A DNA stretch of 62,177 nt from an uncultured Oscillibacter sp. GTDB lineage: Bacteria > Bacillota > Clostridia > Oscillospirales > Oscillospiraceae. The first letter of the stretch is position 1. The number at the start of each line of letters is the position of its first letter. Shown here piece after piece: positions 32,889-42,839 of this stretch. A program made the translations under genes and the position numbers. The DNA lies in NCBI GenBank assembly GCA_910589315.1, contig CAJUTB010000014.1:1-62177 (forward strand), written 5' to 3'. The notes beneath the pieces are model-generated. The model had not been told where the DNA came from. It made no database searches and saw only the letters and a program-made list of their open reading frames with translations.

Positions 32889-33691
32889 GTGTCCTCCTTG
32901 GCGGGTACTCCCATTTTTCTGAATTTTTTATACCGGACGGCGTGGGGCCAGCTCTCTTTCAGCATCGCCGCCAAATGACGGCTGATGGCCCGGTCCACTT
33001 CCCGCATGGTCAGAGAGGGGGCCGTGTGCGCGCCGCCCTCCGGCTCGGGGATGATATCGTCAATGACGCCCAGCGGAAGAAGGTCCGCCGCCGTCAGCTT
33101 CATCAGGCCGCAGGCTTCCTCGTGCCGTGCGGCGTCCCGCCACAAAATGGACGCAAAGCCCTCCGGCGAGAGAATCGCATACACGGCGTTTTCCAGCATC
33201 AAAACCCGGTCGGCCACCGCCAGGGCCAAGGCCCCGCCGCTGTTGCCCTCGCCAGTGATGACAGCCAGAACCGGCACGGTCAGGCGGCTCATCTCAAAGA
33301 GATTTCGGGCGATGGCCTCCCCCTGGCCCCGGGCCTCGGCCTCCAGGCCGGGGTACGCGCCGGAGGTGTCGATGAACGTAATCACCGGACGCCGGAATTT
33401 CTCCGCCTGCTTCATCAGCCGCAGGGCTTTGCGGTAGCCCTCCGGGCTGGGCATTCCGAAATTACAGCGGATGCTCTCCTCTGCCGTTTTGCCCTTCCGG
33501 GTGCCGATAACCGTGACGGGCCGCCCGTGATAGAACGCCACGCCGCCTAAAATCGCCGGATCTTCCCGGCAGAGACGGTCGCCCTTAAGCTCGAAAAAGT
33601 CCGTAAACAAGGCGTCGATGTAATCCGTAATGTTCGGCCGCTGGGGGTTCCGGGCAATGGCTACCCGCTGGGCGGGGGTGTACTTGCTCAT
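32885..33691 (-). CDS. accA: Acetyl-CoA carboxylase, carboxyltransferase alpha subunit
   Basis: 268 residues. Crotonase-fold carboxyltransferase half: FIDTSGAYPGLEAEARGQGE and ITGEGNSGGALALAVADRV are conserved. It lacks part of the longer N-terminus of the E. coli protein, as usual in Firmicutes. It works with AccD to transfer CO2 from biotin to acetyl-CoA. Four-base overlaps with both neighbours. Confidence 0.95.
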   Translation of the reverse strand: MSKYTPAQRVAIARNPQRPNITDYIDALFTDFFELKGDRLCREDPAILGGVAFYHGRPVTVIGTRKGKTAEESIRCNFGMPSPEGYRKALRLMKQAEKFRRPVITFIDTSGAYPGLEAEARGQGEAIARNLFEMSRLTVPVLAVITGEGNSGGALALAVADRVLMLENAVYAILSPEGFASILWRDAARHEEACGLMKLTAADLLPLGVIDDIIPEPEGGAHTAPSLTMREVDRAISRHLAAMLKESWPHAVRYKKFRKMGVPAKEDT

Positions 33692-34538
33692 GGGCGGCCT
33701 CCTTTCTCATGCAGGCGCAGGAGCTGCGCCAGAGTCTCCCGCATGTTTGCGCGGGGGACCACGGCGTCTACAAACCCGTGCTCCTCCTGGTATTCCGCCC
33801 GCTGAAAGCCCTCCGGCAGCGTTTCTCCGATGGTCTGCTGAATGACGCGGGGACCGGCGAAGCCGATCAGTGCGCCCGGTTCCGCCAGGATGATGTCTCC
33901 CAGGGAAGCGAAGCTCGCCGTCACGCCGCCGGTGGTGGGATCGGTCAAAACGGAGATGTAGAGCAGGCCCTTGTCGGAAAAGCGGGCCAGGGCCGCGCTG
34001 GTTTTGGCCATCTGCATCAGGGATAAAATCCCCTCCTGCATCCGCGCCCCGCCGCTGGCGGAGAAAATGATCAGCGGCAGCTTGTTTTTCATGGCGTATT
34101 CAATCGCCAGGGTGATTTTTTCACCCACCGCCGCGCTCATACTGCCCATAAAAAAGCGGCTGTCCAGTACGCCCGTCACGCATTTCCGGCCCTTGATGCT
34201 TCCTGTCGCGGTGACGGCGGCTTCCGTCAGGCCGGTTTTGCGCTGGGCGGCCCGCTGCTTTTCCCGGTAGCCGGGAAAGGAGAGGGGGTCTCCGGCGGGA
34301 AACTTGGCGTTCAGTTCCCGGAAGCTGCCCGGATCGAGAATGGTGCTTAAACGGTAATACGCGCCGATGGGCCAGTGATACCCGCAGGCCGGGCAAACCG
34401 ACAGGCCCTGTTCCACCTCTTTCCGCAGGCTCTCCTGTCCGCACTTGGGGCAGGTAATGAGCTTGTCGCCGGGGACGTAATTGTCCCGGATCGCCTTCAT
34501 CGCCAGCAGACGGGCGCGGCGTTTGGCAAAAATATGGT

Positions 34539-34542
<4 letters not shown>
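33688..34542 (-). CDS. accD: Acetyl-CoA carboxylase, carboxyltransferase beta subunit
   Basis: 284 residues. The zinc ribbon is CPKCGQESLRKEVEQGLSVC-PAC near residues 28-50, followed by the crotonase domain (IIFSASGGARMQEGILSLMQ; LTDPTTGGVTASFASLGD). Overlaps accC and accA by four bases each. Confidence 0.96.
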
Positions 34543-35920
<1,378 letters not shown>

Positions 35921-35927
<7 letters not shown>

Positions 35928-36328
35928 GGCGTATAGCGCATCAGCGCGTCTCCGAAAGCGGCCAGCTCGCCGTTTGCCTTCAGCACGGCTTCAATCACGC
36001 AGTCGCAGGGGGCCGGGACCTCCACCATGGTTTTCATGGCTTCCAGCAGGCAGAGGGTCTGTCCCTTCTGCACCCGGTCGCCCGCGGAGACGAACGGCGG
36101 CTGGTCGGGGGCGGGAGCGGCGTAGAAGGTGCCCACCAGCGGCGCGCTGACGACGGGGCCTTCCGCCTCCTGGACAGGCGCGGCGGCGGGAGCGGCGGCA
36201 GGGGCCGGCGGGACGGAAACGCCGCCTCTGGCCAATTCTATTGTAAAATCCCCTCTGGACAGCCTCAGGCTTTGCAGCGTGGAGCGGTCGAAGCGGGCCA
36301 TCAAATCAAAAAGTTCTTGGTTGGTCAT
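35921..36328 (-). CDS. accB: Biotin carboxyl carrier protein
   Basis: 135 residues. The C-terminal biotinyl domain has the acceptor lysine in LLEAMKTMVEVPAP; the more usual form is EAMKLMN, so the residues after Lys vary. An Ala/Pro linker (about 37-55) joins it to a short N-terminal helix region. The start at 36328 has GGAAGGAA seven bases upstream; the longer frame to 36379 would include the hairpin between acp and accB. Confidence 0.93.
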
Positions 36329-36358
36329 AGCCAATTCCTTCCCAGTCGGTTTTGACAG

Positions 36359-36394
36359 CCGCCGGACGCAGGTTTTCAAACGTGCGCCCGGCGG
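36359..36394 (-). promoter_or_regulatory. Stable hairpin between acp and accB
   Basis: CCGCCGGACGCA (36359-36370) pairs with TGCGCCCGGCGG (36383-36394), 12 bp with one G-U pair. No U run follows, so it may be a leaky terminator or an mRNA stabiliser or processing site that favours acp over downstream genes. Confidence 0.55.
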
Positions 36395-36404
36395 GTATGT
36401 TTTG

Positions 36405-36635
36405 TTACGCTTTGTGGTTGTTGAGGTAATTCACAATGTCGGCGACGGTTTTGAGGTTGGCCACGTCGGCGTCGTCCACCTTCACGCCGGAGGCATCTTC
36501 CAGGGCCATGATCAGTTCCATAGCGGCCAGGGAGTCCGCGCCCAGGTCGTCGGCCAGGGAGGCTTCCAGCGTCACCTGTTCCGCGTCGCAGGCCAGGGTT
36601 TCTACAATGATATCGCGTACCGCTTCAAATTCCAT
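36405..36635 (-). CDS. acpP: Acyl carrier protein
   Basis: 76 residues, acidic. The phosphopantetheine serine is in DDLGADSLAAMELIMALED. Start at 36635 (MEFEAVRDIIVETLA) follows AAAGGAGA; ATG at 36671 lies inside the AT-rich operator region. First gene of the fatty acid synthesis operon. Confidence 0.96.
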   Translation of the reverse strand: MEFEAVRDIIVETLACDAEQVTLEASLADDLGADSLAAMELIMALEDASGVKVDDADVANLKTVADIVNYLNNHKA

Positions 36636-36674
36636 AACAAAGGTCTCCTTTTTGTTTTGTCGAAATTGCAATTA

Positions 36675-36701
36675 TTTTAGCTAAAAAATTTTAATTAAAA
36701 T
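36675..36701 (-). promoter_or_regulatory. Paired AT-rich palindromes, candidate FabT-like operators
   Basis: Two perfect palindromes, TTTTAGCTAAAA (36675-36686) and ATTTTAATTAAAAT (36688-36701), have centres 14 bases apart and lie about +5 to +30 relative to the predicted start of the fatty acid operon transcript. FabT and other MarR proteins bind AT-rich palindromes of this kind. Confidence 0.6.
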
Positions 36702-36711
36702 AATTGAGCTT

Positions 36712-36740
36712 ATTCTACACAGCCCTACCCCGTTTGTCAA
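36712..36740 (-). promoter_or_regulatory. Sigma-A promoter of the fatty acid synthesis operon
   Basis: Minus strand TTGACA (36735-36740), 17-base spacer, TAGAAT (36712-36717). Confidence 0.85.
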
Positions 36741-36885
36741 GGAAAAATCCGGGACAAAATGGCAAAATTCCCAGTGAATTTCCGGACGGCCTTGGAGAAA
36801 ACGACAAAATGGGTGGTTGCGTTTCGGGAATGGTTGGGGTAAACTGGAAACGGCGGGGTACGTTTTGAAAAAAAGGGGGAGCGTT

Positions 36886-37023
36886 ATGATAAACCGTTTG
36901 AGGTTCCGCGTTGTGTTTGCCATGCTTCTTTTTGCGGCGGGTTTCTTCTCCCGGCGCGATGGAAACCTATCCGGCGGTTATGGTCAATGGAACCTTGTAC
37001 AAAGTAAAATATCAGAGGAATGA
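36886..37023 (+). pseudogene. Remnant of a small exported protein
   Basis: ATG at 36886 behind GGGGGAG opens a signal-peptide-like start (MINRLRFRVVFAMLLFAAGF). After about 21 codons the sensible reading shifts frame to PGAMETYPAVMVNGTLYKVK, a pattern I recall from secreted Oscillospiraceae proteins, and it ends within the leader of rtcB. Likely a truncated, frameshifted lipoprotein-like gene. Confidence 0.5.
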
Positions 37024-37041
37024 TTTCAGAAAGGACGATTT

Positions 37042-38253
37042 ATGTTAGAAGTATCCGGAAAATACAATCAGGCAAAAATTTTTACCGATGTGGTGGACCA
37101 AGCGTCCATTGCTCAGGTCATTGCGCTTTGCAACCAGGAATTCACCGCCGGAAGCCGCATCCGCCTCATGCCCGACATTCACGCCGGAGCAGGCTGTACC
37201 ATCGGCGCCACCATGACCATCACGGACAAAGTGGTCCCGAACCTGGTGGGCGTGGACATCGGCTGCGGGATGGAGACCGTCCGGGTTCGGGAGGATCATA
37301 TGGAGCTGCAAAAGCTGGATAAGCTGATCTATGAGAGAATTCCGTCCGGCTTTGCGATCCGGGAAAAGCCTCACCGCTTTTTGGAGCGGGTGGATCTGGA
37401 CGAGCTTTGCTGCGCGAAACATATGGATCTCCTGCGGGCGGAAAAGAGTCTCGGGACGCTGGGCGGCGGAAACCATTTTATTGAGGTCGACCGGGATGAC
37501 GGCGGACAATTATATGTAATTGTCCATTCCGGAAGCCGCCGCTTGGGCTTGGAGGTCGCCCATTATTACCAGGAGCAGGGATATAAGGTGCTCAACCGTA
37601 CGGACGACGCCTCCATAGCCCAATTGATTGCAGACATGAAGGCGGAGGGACGGCAGAAGGAAATTCAAAAGGAACTCAAGCGTTTGAAAAACCAGAAGCA
37701 GACCAGCATTCCGTATCCCCTGGCCTATGTTTCGGGGGACCTGTTCGCACAGTATATTCACGACATGAAGATAGTCCAGCGCTATGCGATGCTCAACCGC
37801 AAGGCTATGATGGATGAAATTCTGAAAGGGATGAAGCTCCATGCAGAGGAGCAGTTCACCACCATTCACAATTACATTGATACCGACGCCATGATTCTCC
37901 GCAAGGGTTCCGTTTCCGCCCAGGCGGGGGAAAAGCTGCTGATTCCGATCAATATGCGGGACGGCAGTCTGCTCTGTGTGGGCAAGGGCAACGAGGACTG
38001 GAACTTTTCCGCGCCCCACGGGGCCGGGCGGCTTATGAGCCGGGCCAAAGCGAAGCAGTCCTTTACGGTTTCGGAGTTCAAAAAGCAGATGGCGGACGTT
38101 TACACCACTTCCGTCAGCAAATCCACCCTGGACGAATGTCCCATGGCCTACAAGGGAATGGAAGATATCCTGAATAATATCGGCCCCACGGCGGAGGTGG
38201 AGAAAATTATACGCCCGATTTACAATTTCAAGGCCGGGGACGAGGACGCATAA
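37042..38253 (+). CDS. rtcB: RtcB-type RNA ligase
   Basis: 403 residues, the short bacterial form. Metal and guanylylation site residues appear in MPDIHAGAGCTIGATMTI, VGVDIGCGMETVRV, LGGGNHFIEV, VIVHSGSRRLG and APHGAGRLMSR. The enzyme joins 2',3'-cyclic phosphate or 3'-phosphate RNA ends to 5'-OH ends with GTP and Mn2+. AAAGGACG precedes the start. No rtcA, archease or RtcR neighbour is present. Role here is probably RNA repair; family assignment is firm. Confidence 0.93.
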   Translation: MLEVSGKYNQAKIFTDVVDQASIAQVIALCNQEFTAGSRIRLMPDIHAGAGCTIGATMTITDKVVPNLVGVDIGCGMETVRVREDHMELQKLDKLIYERIPSGFAIREKPHRFLERVDLDELCCAKHMDLLRAEKSLGTLGGGNHFIEVDRDDGGQLYVIVHSGSRRLGLEVAHYYQEQGYKVLNRTDDASIAQLIADMKAEGRQKEIQKELKRLKNQKQTSIPYPLAYVSGDLFAQYIHDMKIVQRYAMLNRKAMMDEILKGMKLHAEEQFTTIHNYIDTDAMILRKGSVSAQAGEKLLIPINMRDGSLLCVGKGNEDWNFSAPHGAGRLMSRAKAKQSFTVSEFKKQMADVYTTSVSKSTLDECPMAYKGMEDILNNIGPTAEVEKIIRPIYNFKAGDEDA

Positions 38254-38293
38254 AGGGGGCTGCGTTTCCGTTCAAATTTTGTTCATAACCCCG

Positions 38294-38322
38294 TTGTGCC
38301 GGGCGGCAAAATCCTTTATAAT
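38294..38322 (+). promoter_or_regulatory. Promoter of the clostripain-family gene
   Basis: TTGTGC (38294-38299), 17-base spacer, TATAAT (38317-38322). Confidence 0.55.
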
Positions 38323-38357
38323 AAAAAAACCGACAGAACAAACGGAGGTTTTTCAAG

Positions 38358-40730
38358 ATGGACAATCAAAGACCGAGAGGCCGGGAACGGCGCGTCACCG
38401 GACCGGGCAAAACGGTGCAAAAACACGGCGGCGGTTTGGGCGGCGGCCCCGTCGGCGGCGGACAGGAAGGCCGCAGAGACTCCAGCGGCGGGGGCGGTAA
38501 ACGTTCCGGCGGAGGCGGCGGACTGAAATTGATTATCCTCCTGGCCGTCCTGCTTCTGGGCGGCGGGGGCGGCCTCGGCGCACTGATGGGCGGTTCTTCC
38601 GGCGGCTCCGGCGCGCCCAGCCAGAACATTCAGCAAAGCGCGCCCGGAGGCGGCGTGGACTGGACGAGCCTTCTGGGCGGCCTCGGCGGCGGAAGCGTTT
38701 CCAGCGGCTGGGCGGAACCCGCCAACACCGGAAAACTGGATACCAGCGTCAATCCCTCAGCCCGCAGCAAGCGGACGAAAATCATCGGAGATGGCCGGGA
38801 TGTTGCGACTATTATGGTGTATATGTGCGGTACGGACCTGGAATCCCGCAGCGGTATGGGCACTTCCGATTTACAGGAGATGCTGGGGGCGGACCTGGGC
38901 CGGAATGTCAACCTGATCGTATACACCGGCGGCTGTTCCGGCTGGAGGAATAATCAAGTCAGCAGCAGCACGAACCAGATCTGGCAGATCAAAAGCGGAA
39001 GACTCTCCTGCCTGGAACGGGACTTAGGCAGCGTGTCCATGACGGACCCCGACACCCTGGCAGGTTACATCCAATACTGCGCCAAGCGTTTCCCTGCAAA
39101 CCGCTATGAGCTTATTTTCTGGGACCACGGCGGCGGGGCTATCAGCGGCTATGGCTACGACGAAAAATTCCCCTCCAGCGGCTCCATGGGCTTGGCCGGG
39201 ATTGACCGTGCCCTGCAAAAAGCGGGCGTGACCTTTGACTTCATCGGCTTTGACGCCTGCCTCATGGCCACGGCGGAAAACGCCCTCATGCTCACGCCTT
39301 ACGCCGATTATTTGATAGCCTCTGAGGAGACGGAACCCGGCGTGGGCTGGTACTATACGAACTGGCTGACGGAATTTGGGAAAAATCCCTCCATGCCGAC
39401 GATTCAGCTGGGGCAGAAAATCGCGGATGATTTCGTGGATGTCTGCGCCCAGAAGTGCGCCGGGCAGCTGACCACCCTGTCCGTGGTGGACCTGGCGGAA
39501 CTGGAAGCGACCCTTCCGGCCCGTCTGACCGATTTTTCCAAAAACGTCAGCAGCCTGATTTCCTCCAAGCAGTATCAGACGGTTTCCAGCGCCCGGAGCG
39601 GTTCCCGGGAATTCGCCCGGTCCAGCCGGATTGATCATGTGGATTTGGTCCATCTCTCCCAAAACCTGGACAGCGCGGAAAGCCGCGCCCTGGCAGACGC
39701 CCTCCTGAGCGCGGTGAAGTACAACCGCACGTCCTCCAACATGACCAACGCCTACGGCCTGTCCATTTATTTCCCCTATCAGAACGTCGCCAAGGTCGAT
39801 CAGGCGGTGAACTCTTACCAGCAAATCGGCATGGACGAGGCGTATATGCGCTGCATCCAGCAGTTTGCCAGCCTGGAGGCCAGCGGACAGGCGGTGTCCG
39901 GCGGTACGGCATCGCCGCTCCCGTTGCTTCTGGGAAATCTGAGCGGCGGCAGCGGAAGCGCGGAAATGATTGCCCAGCTCTTGGAAAGTTTTTTGAGCGG
40001 CGGCTACGGCAGTATTTCCGGCCTCACCGGTTCTAATACCGGCTTTTTGAGCGGCAAGGCCCTGGATACCGCGGAAACCGTGGAATATCTTACGGCGAAC
40101 CGCTTTGCATCGGAAGCGTTGGTTTGGACCGGCAGTGCGGACGGTACGTCAGTCCTGCGCTTGAGCGAGGATCAGTGGAAACTGGTGCAGACCTTGGATT
40201 TGAACCTGTTTTATGACGATGGCGAGGGCTTTATTGACCTGGGCCTGGACAACGTTTTCGACTTCGACGAATCCGGGGGGCTTCTGGGGGTCAATGACCA
40301 TGCCTGGCTTGCCATCAACGGCCAGCCGGTGGCCTACTACCATACCGCCACCGTGGACGACGGGGAGAACTATACGATTACCGGCCGTGTGCCGGTCCTC
40401 CACAATGGCCGCCGCGCGGAACTCCTGCTGACCTTTGATAATGAAAATCCCTACGGCTATGTGTCCGGCGTCCGGGCGGTGTATACGGAGGGCGAGACGG
40501 AAACGGTTGCCAAGAGCGGCAGCGAGCTGGAAGTGGGGGACACACTGGAATTCCTCTGCGATTATTACAGCTACGGCGGCGATTACCTGGACAGCTACCG
40601 CCTGGGCGAGCCGCTGACCGTTGACGCGCCGCTGGAAGTCAGTGACGTGCCCCTGGAAGGGGAGACGCGTACCGCGTACCGGTTTACAGACATTTACAAT
40701 CAGTCCTATTGGACGCCGCCAGTTCCCTGA
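38358..40730 (+). CDS. Clostripain-family (C11) cysteine peptidase, membrane-anchored
   Basis: 790 residues. A basic, Gly-rich cytoplasmic N-terminus (1-54) is followed by one membrane helix (about 56-75, LKLIILLAVLLL), a second Gly/Ser linker and the peptidase domain from about 145. The catalytic dyad is His257 in IFWDHGGGAISGYG and Cys301 in IGFDACLMATAENAL. Clostripain relatives cut after Arg. The C-terminal 230 residues form a beta-rich domain typical of the bacterial membrane-linked branch. It is probably outside the membrane. Substrate unknown. Confidence 0.88.
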   Translation: MDNQRPRGRERRVTGPGKTVQKHGGGLGGGPVGGGQEGRRDSSGGGGKRSGGGGGLKLIILLAVLLLGGGGGLGALMGGSSGGSGAPSQNIQQSAPGGGVDWTSLLGGLGGGSVSSGWAEPANTGKLDTSVNPSARSKRTKIIGDGRDVATIMVYMCGTDLESRSGMGTSDLQEMLGADLGRNVNLIVYTGGCSGWRNNQVSSSTNQIWQIKSGRLSCLERDLGSVSMTDPDTLAGYIQYCAKRFPANRYELIFWDHGGGAISGYGYDEKFPSSGSMGLAGIDRALQKAGVTFDFIGFDACLMATAENALMLTPYADYLIASEETEPGVGWYYTNWLTEFGKNPSMPTIQLGQKIADDFVDVCAQKCAGQLTTLSVVDLAELEATLPARLTDFSKNVSSLISSKQYQTVSSARSGSREFARSSRIDHVDLVHLSQNLDSAESRALADALLSAVKYNRTSSNMTNAYGLSIYFPYQNVAKVDQAVNSYQQIGMDEAYMRCIQQFASLEASGQAVSGGTASPLPLLLGNLSGGSGSAEMIAQLLESFLSGGYGSISGLTGSNTGFLSGKALDTAETVEYLTANRFASEALVWTGSADGTSVLRLSEDQWKLVQTLDLNLFYDDGEGFIDLGLDNVFDFDESGGLLGVNDHAWLAINGQPVAYYHTATVDDGENYTITGRVPVLHNGRRAELLLTFDNENPYGYVSGVRAVYTEGETETVAKSGSELEVGDTLEFLCDYYSYGGDYLDSYRLGEPLTVDAPLEVSDVPLEGETRTAYRFTDIYNQSYWTPPVP

Positions 40731-40815
40731 ATGATTTATTTACATAAAACCCCCCTTTTCTTAACGAGTTTTTTATGGTACAGTAGAGAAAACGAACCGA
40801 AAGGGGATACTCGAT

Positions 40816-41241
40816 ATGTCATTGCTGCATCATTTGGAGGAAATTTTTTACATCGCTGTCCAGTACGGTATTCTTCTGCTGGAATGCGCCGGAGCGGCGG
40901 TGCTGCTGACCGCCGCCGTCAAATGCATGATCGGCTGGGTGAAGAAGGCCCCTCACGTCCGGCTGAATCTGGCGGAGGGAATCTCCCTGGCTCTGGCGTT
41001 CAAGATGGGCGGGGAGGTGCTGCGGACGGTGATCGTCCGGGAGTGGGAGGAACTGGTGATCCTGGGCGCGATTATGCTGCTGCGGGCCGCCATGACGCTC
41101 ATCATTCACTGGGAAATCAAAGAGGAAAAGGAACACATCAGCGAAGCCGCCGCAGAGGCCCGCCTGGAAGCTCTGAAACGGGGACTCTCTGTTGACGGGG
41201 AGCTGGAAGACGAAACGGACAAGCTCGGACTGCTTCCATGA
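40816..41241 (+). CDS. DUF1622 membrane protein
   Basis: 141 residues with three hydrophobic segments (ILLLECAGAAVLLTAAV; ISLALAFKMGGEVLRTVIV; LVILGAIMLLRAAMTLII) and a charged C-terminal tail. The LALAFKMGGEVLRTVI segment is the family signature. Function of DUF1622 is not known. It follows the peptidase and precedes glpK by 39 bases in the same direction. Confidence 0.85.
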   Translation: MSLLHHLEEIFYIAVQYGILLLECAGAAVLLTAAVKCMIGWVKKAPHVRLNLAEGISLALAFKMGGEVLRTVIVREWEELVILGAIMLLRAAMTLIIHWEIKEEKEHISEAAAEARLEALKRGLSVDGELEDETDKLGLLP

Positions 41242-41280
41242 GCAGACGGCCGGCTTGCGGAAAAGAGGAGGATTCTCCCT

Positions 41281-42774
41281 ATGGCAAAATATGTAATGTC
41301 GCTGGACGCAGGCACGACCAGCAACCGCTGTATTGTGTTCAACGAAAAAGGCGAGATGTGCAGTGCGGCGCAGAAGGAATTTACGCAGTATTTTCCGAGG
41401 CCCGGCTGGGTGGAACACGACCCGGAGGAAATCTGGGCGACACAGCTGGAGGTTGCGAGGGCGGCCATGGCGAACCTGGGAATTGCCGCGCCGGAAATTG
41501 CCGCCATCGGCATTACGAACCAGCGGGAAACCACCATCGTTTGGGACCGGGAGGCCGGGGAGCCGGTGTATCCGGCCATTGTCTGGCAGTGCCGCCGGAC
41601 CAGCGAATATTGTGACAGCCTCAAAGCCAGGGGGCTGACGGAAATCTACCGGAAAAAGACCGGTCTGGTTATCGACGCCTATTTTTCCGGTACAAAGATC
41701 AAGTGGATCCTAGACCACGTGGACGGCGCGCGGGAACGGGCCGCGGCGGGAAAGCTCCTGTTCGGCACGGTGGAGACCTGGCTGATCTGGAAGCTGACCA
41801 AGGGCCGCGTTCATATCACCGATTATTCCAACGCCTCCCGAACGATGCTGTTTAACATCAATACGCTGGAATGGGACCAGGAGATTCTGGACGAGCTGGA
41901 GATCCCCCGGTCCATGCTGCCGGAGGTGAAGCCGTCAAGCTGTATCTATGGAAGCGCGGACCCGCAGTTTTTCGGCGGACCGGTTCCCCTGGGCGGCGCG
42001 GCGGGAGACCAGCAGGCGGCGTTGTTCGGCCAGACCTGCTTCGCGCCCGGAGAGGCGAAAAACACCTACGGCACCGGCTGTTTCCTCCTCATGAATACGG
42101 GGGACAAGCCCGTCTTTTCACAAAACGGCCTCGTAACCACCATCGCCTGGGGGCTGGACGGCAAAATCACCTATGCTCTGGAAGGTTCGATCTTTGTGGC
42201 GGGAGCCGCCATCCAGTGGCTGCGGGACGGCCTGCGCCTGATCGATTCTTCCTCCGACTCGGAGTATATGGCCCGAAAGGTGCCGGATGCCAACGGCTGT
42301 TATGTGGTTCCGGCCTTCACCGGCCTGGGTGCGCCTCACTGGGACCAATACGCACGGGGAACCATCGTGGGCCTGACCCGGGGCGTGAACAAATACCATA
42401 TCATTCGGGCGACGCTGGAGGCTATGTGTTATCAGGTGAACGATGTGCTTGAGGCCATGCGGGCGGATTCCGGTATTCAGCTGGCGTCTTTGAAGGTGGA
42501 CGGCGGGGCCAGCGCGAATAATCTGCTCATGCAGATTCAAGCCGATATTAGCGGCGCGCCGGTGGACCGGCCCCGGTGTGTGGAAACCACCGCCATGGGC
42601 GCGGCGTATCTGGCGGGCCTTGCGGCGGGATACTGGCGGAGCAAGGAAGAAGTTGTGCAGAATTGGGCCATTGACCGCAGCTTCCGTCCGGCCATTTCCC
42701 AGGAGGAACGGGCCCGCCGCGTGAAGGGCTGGAATAAGGCGTTGCAGTGCGCCTGCGGCTGGGCCAGGGACTGA
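41281..42774 (+). CDS. glpK: Glycerol kinase
   Basis: 497 residues, full length. FGGY kinase with MSLDAGTTSNRCIVFNEKG, GITNQRETTIVWDR, the DYSNASRT substrate loop and the C-terminal VDGGASANNLLMQIQADISG. Phosphorylates glycerol to glycerol 3-phosphate. No facilitator or GlpD gene is adjacent, although a glycerol-dehydrogenase-like gene lies 3 kb on. A terminator follows. Confidence 0.95.
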   Translation: MAKYVMSLDAGTTSNRCIVFNEKGEMCSAAQKEFTQYFPRPGWVEHDPEEIWATQLEVARAAMANLGIAAPEIAAIGITNQRETTIVWDREAGEPVYPAIVWQCRRTSEYCDSLKARGLTEIYRKKTGLVIDAYFSGTKIKWILDHVDGARERAAAGKLLFGTVETWLIWKLTKGRVHITDYSNASRTMLFNINTLEWDQEILDELEIPRSMLPEVKPSSCIYGSADPQFFGGPVPLGGAAGDQQAALFGQTCFAPGEAKNTYGTGCFLLMNTGDKPVFSQNGLVTTIAWGLDGKITYALEGSIFVAGAAIQWLRDGLRLIDSSSDSEYMARKVPDANGCYVVPAFTGLGAPHWDQYARGTIVGLTRGVNKYHIIRATLEAMCYQVNDVLEAMRADSGIQLASLKVDGGASANNLLMQIQADISGAPVDRPRCVETTAMGAAYLAGLAAGYWRSKEEVVQNWAIDRSFRPAISQEERARRVKGWNKALQCACGWARD

Positions 42775-42790
42775 AGCGGTGAAACGCGCA

Positions 42791-42830
42791 AACCGGAGGA
42801 TACCCCATTTCGGGATATCCTCCGGTTTTA
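42791..42830. terminator. Bidirectional terminator after glpK
   Basis: AACCGGAGGATA (42791-42802) pairs perfectly with TATCCTCCGGTT (42816-42827), between convergent genes. Confidence 0.85.
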
Positions 42831-42839
42831 TGTGTTTGG

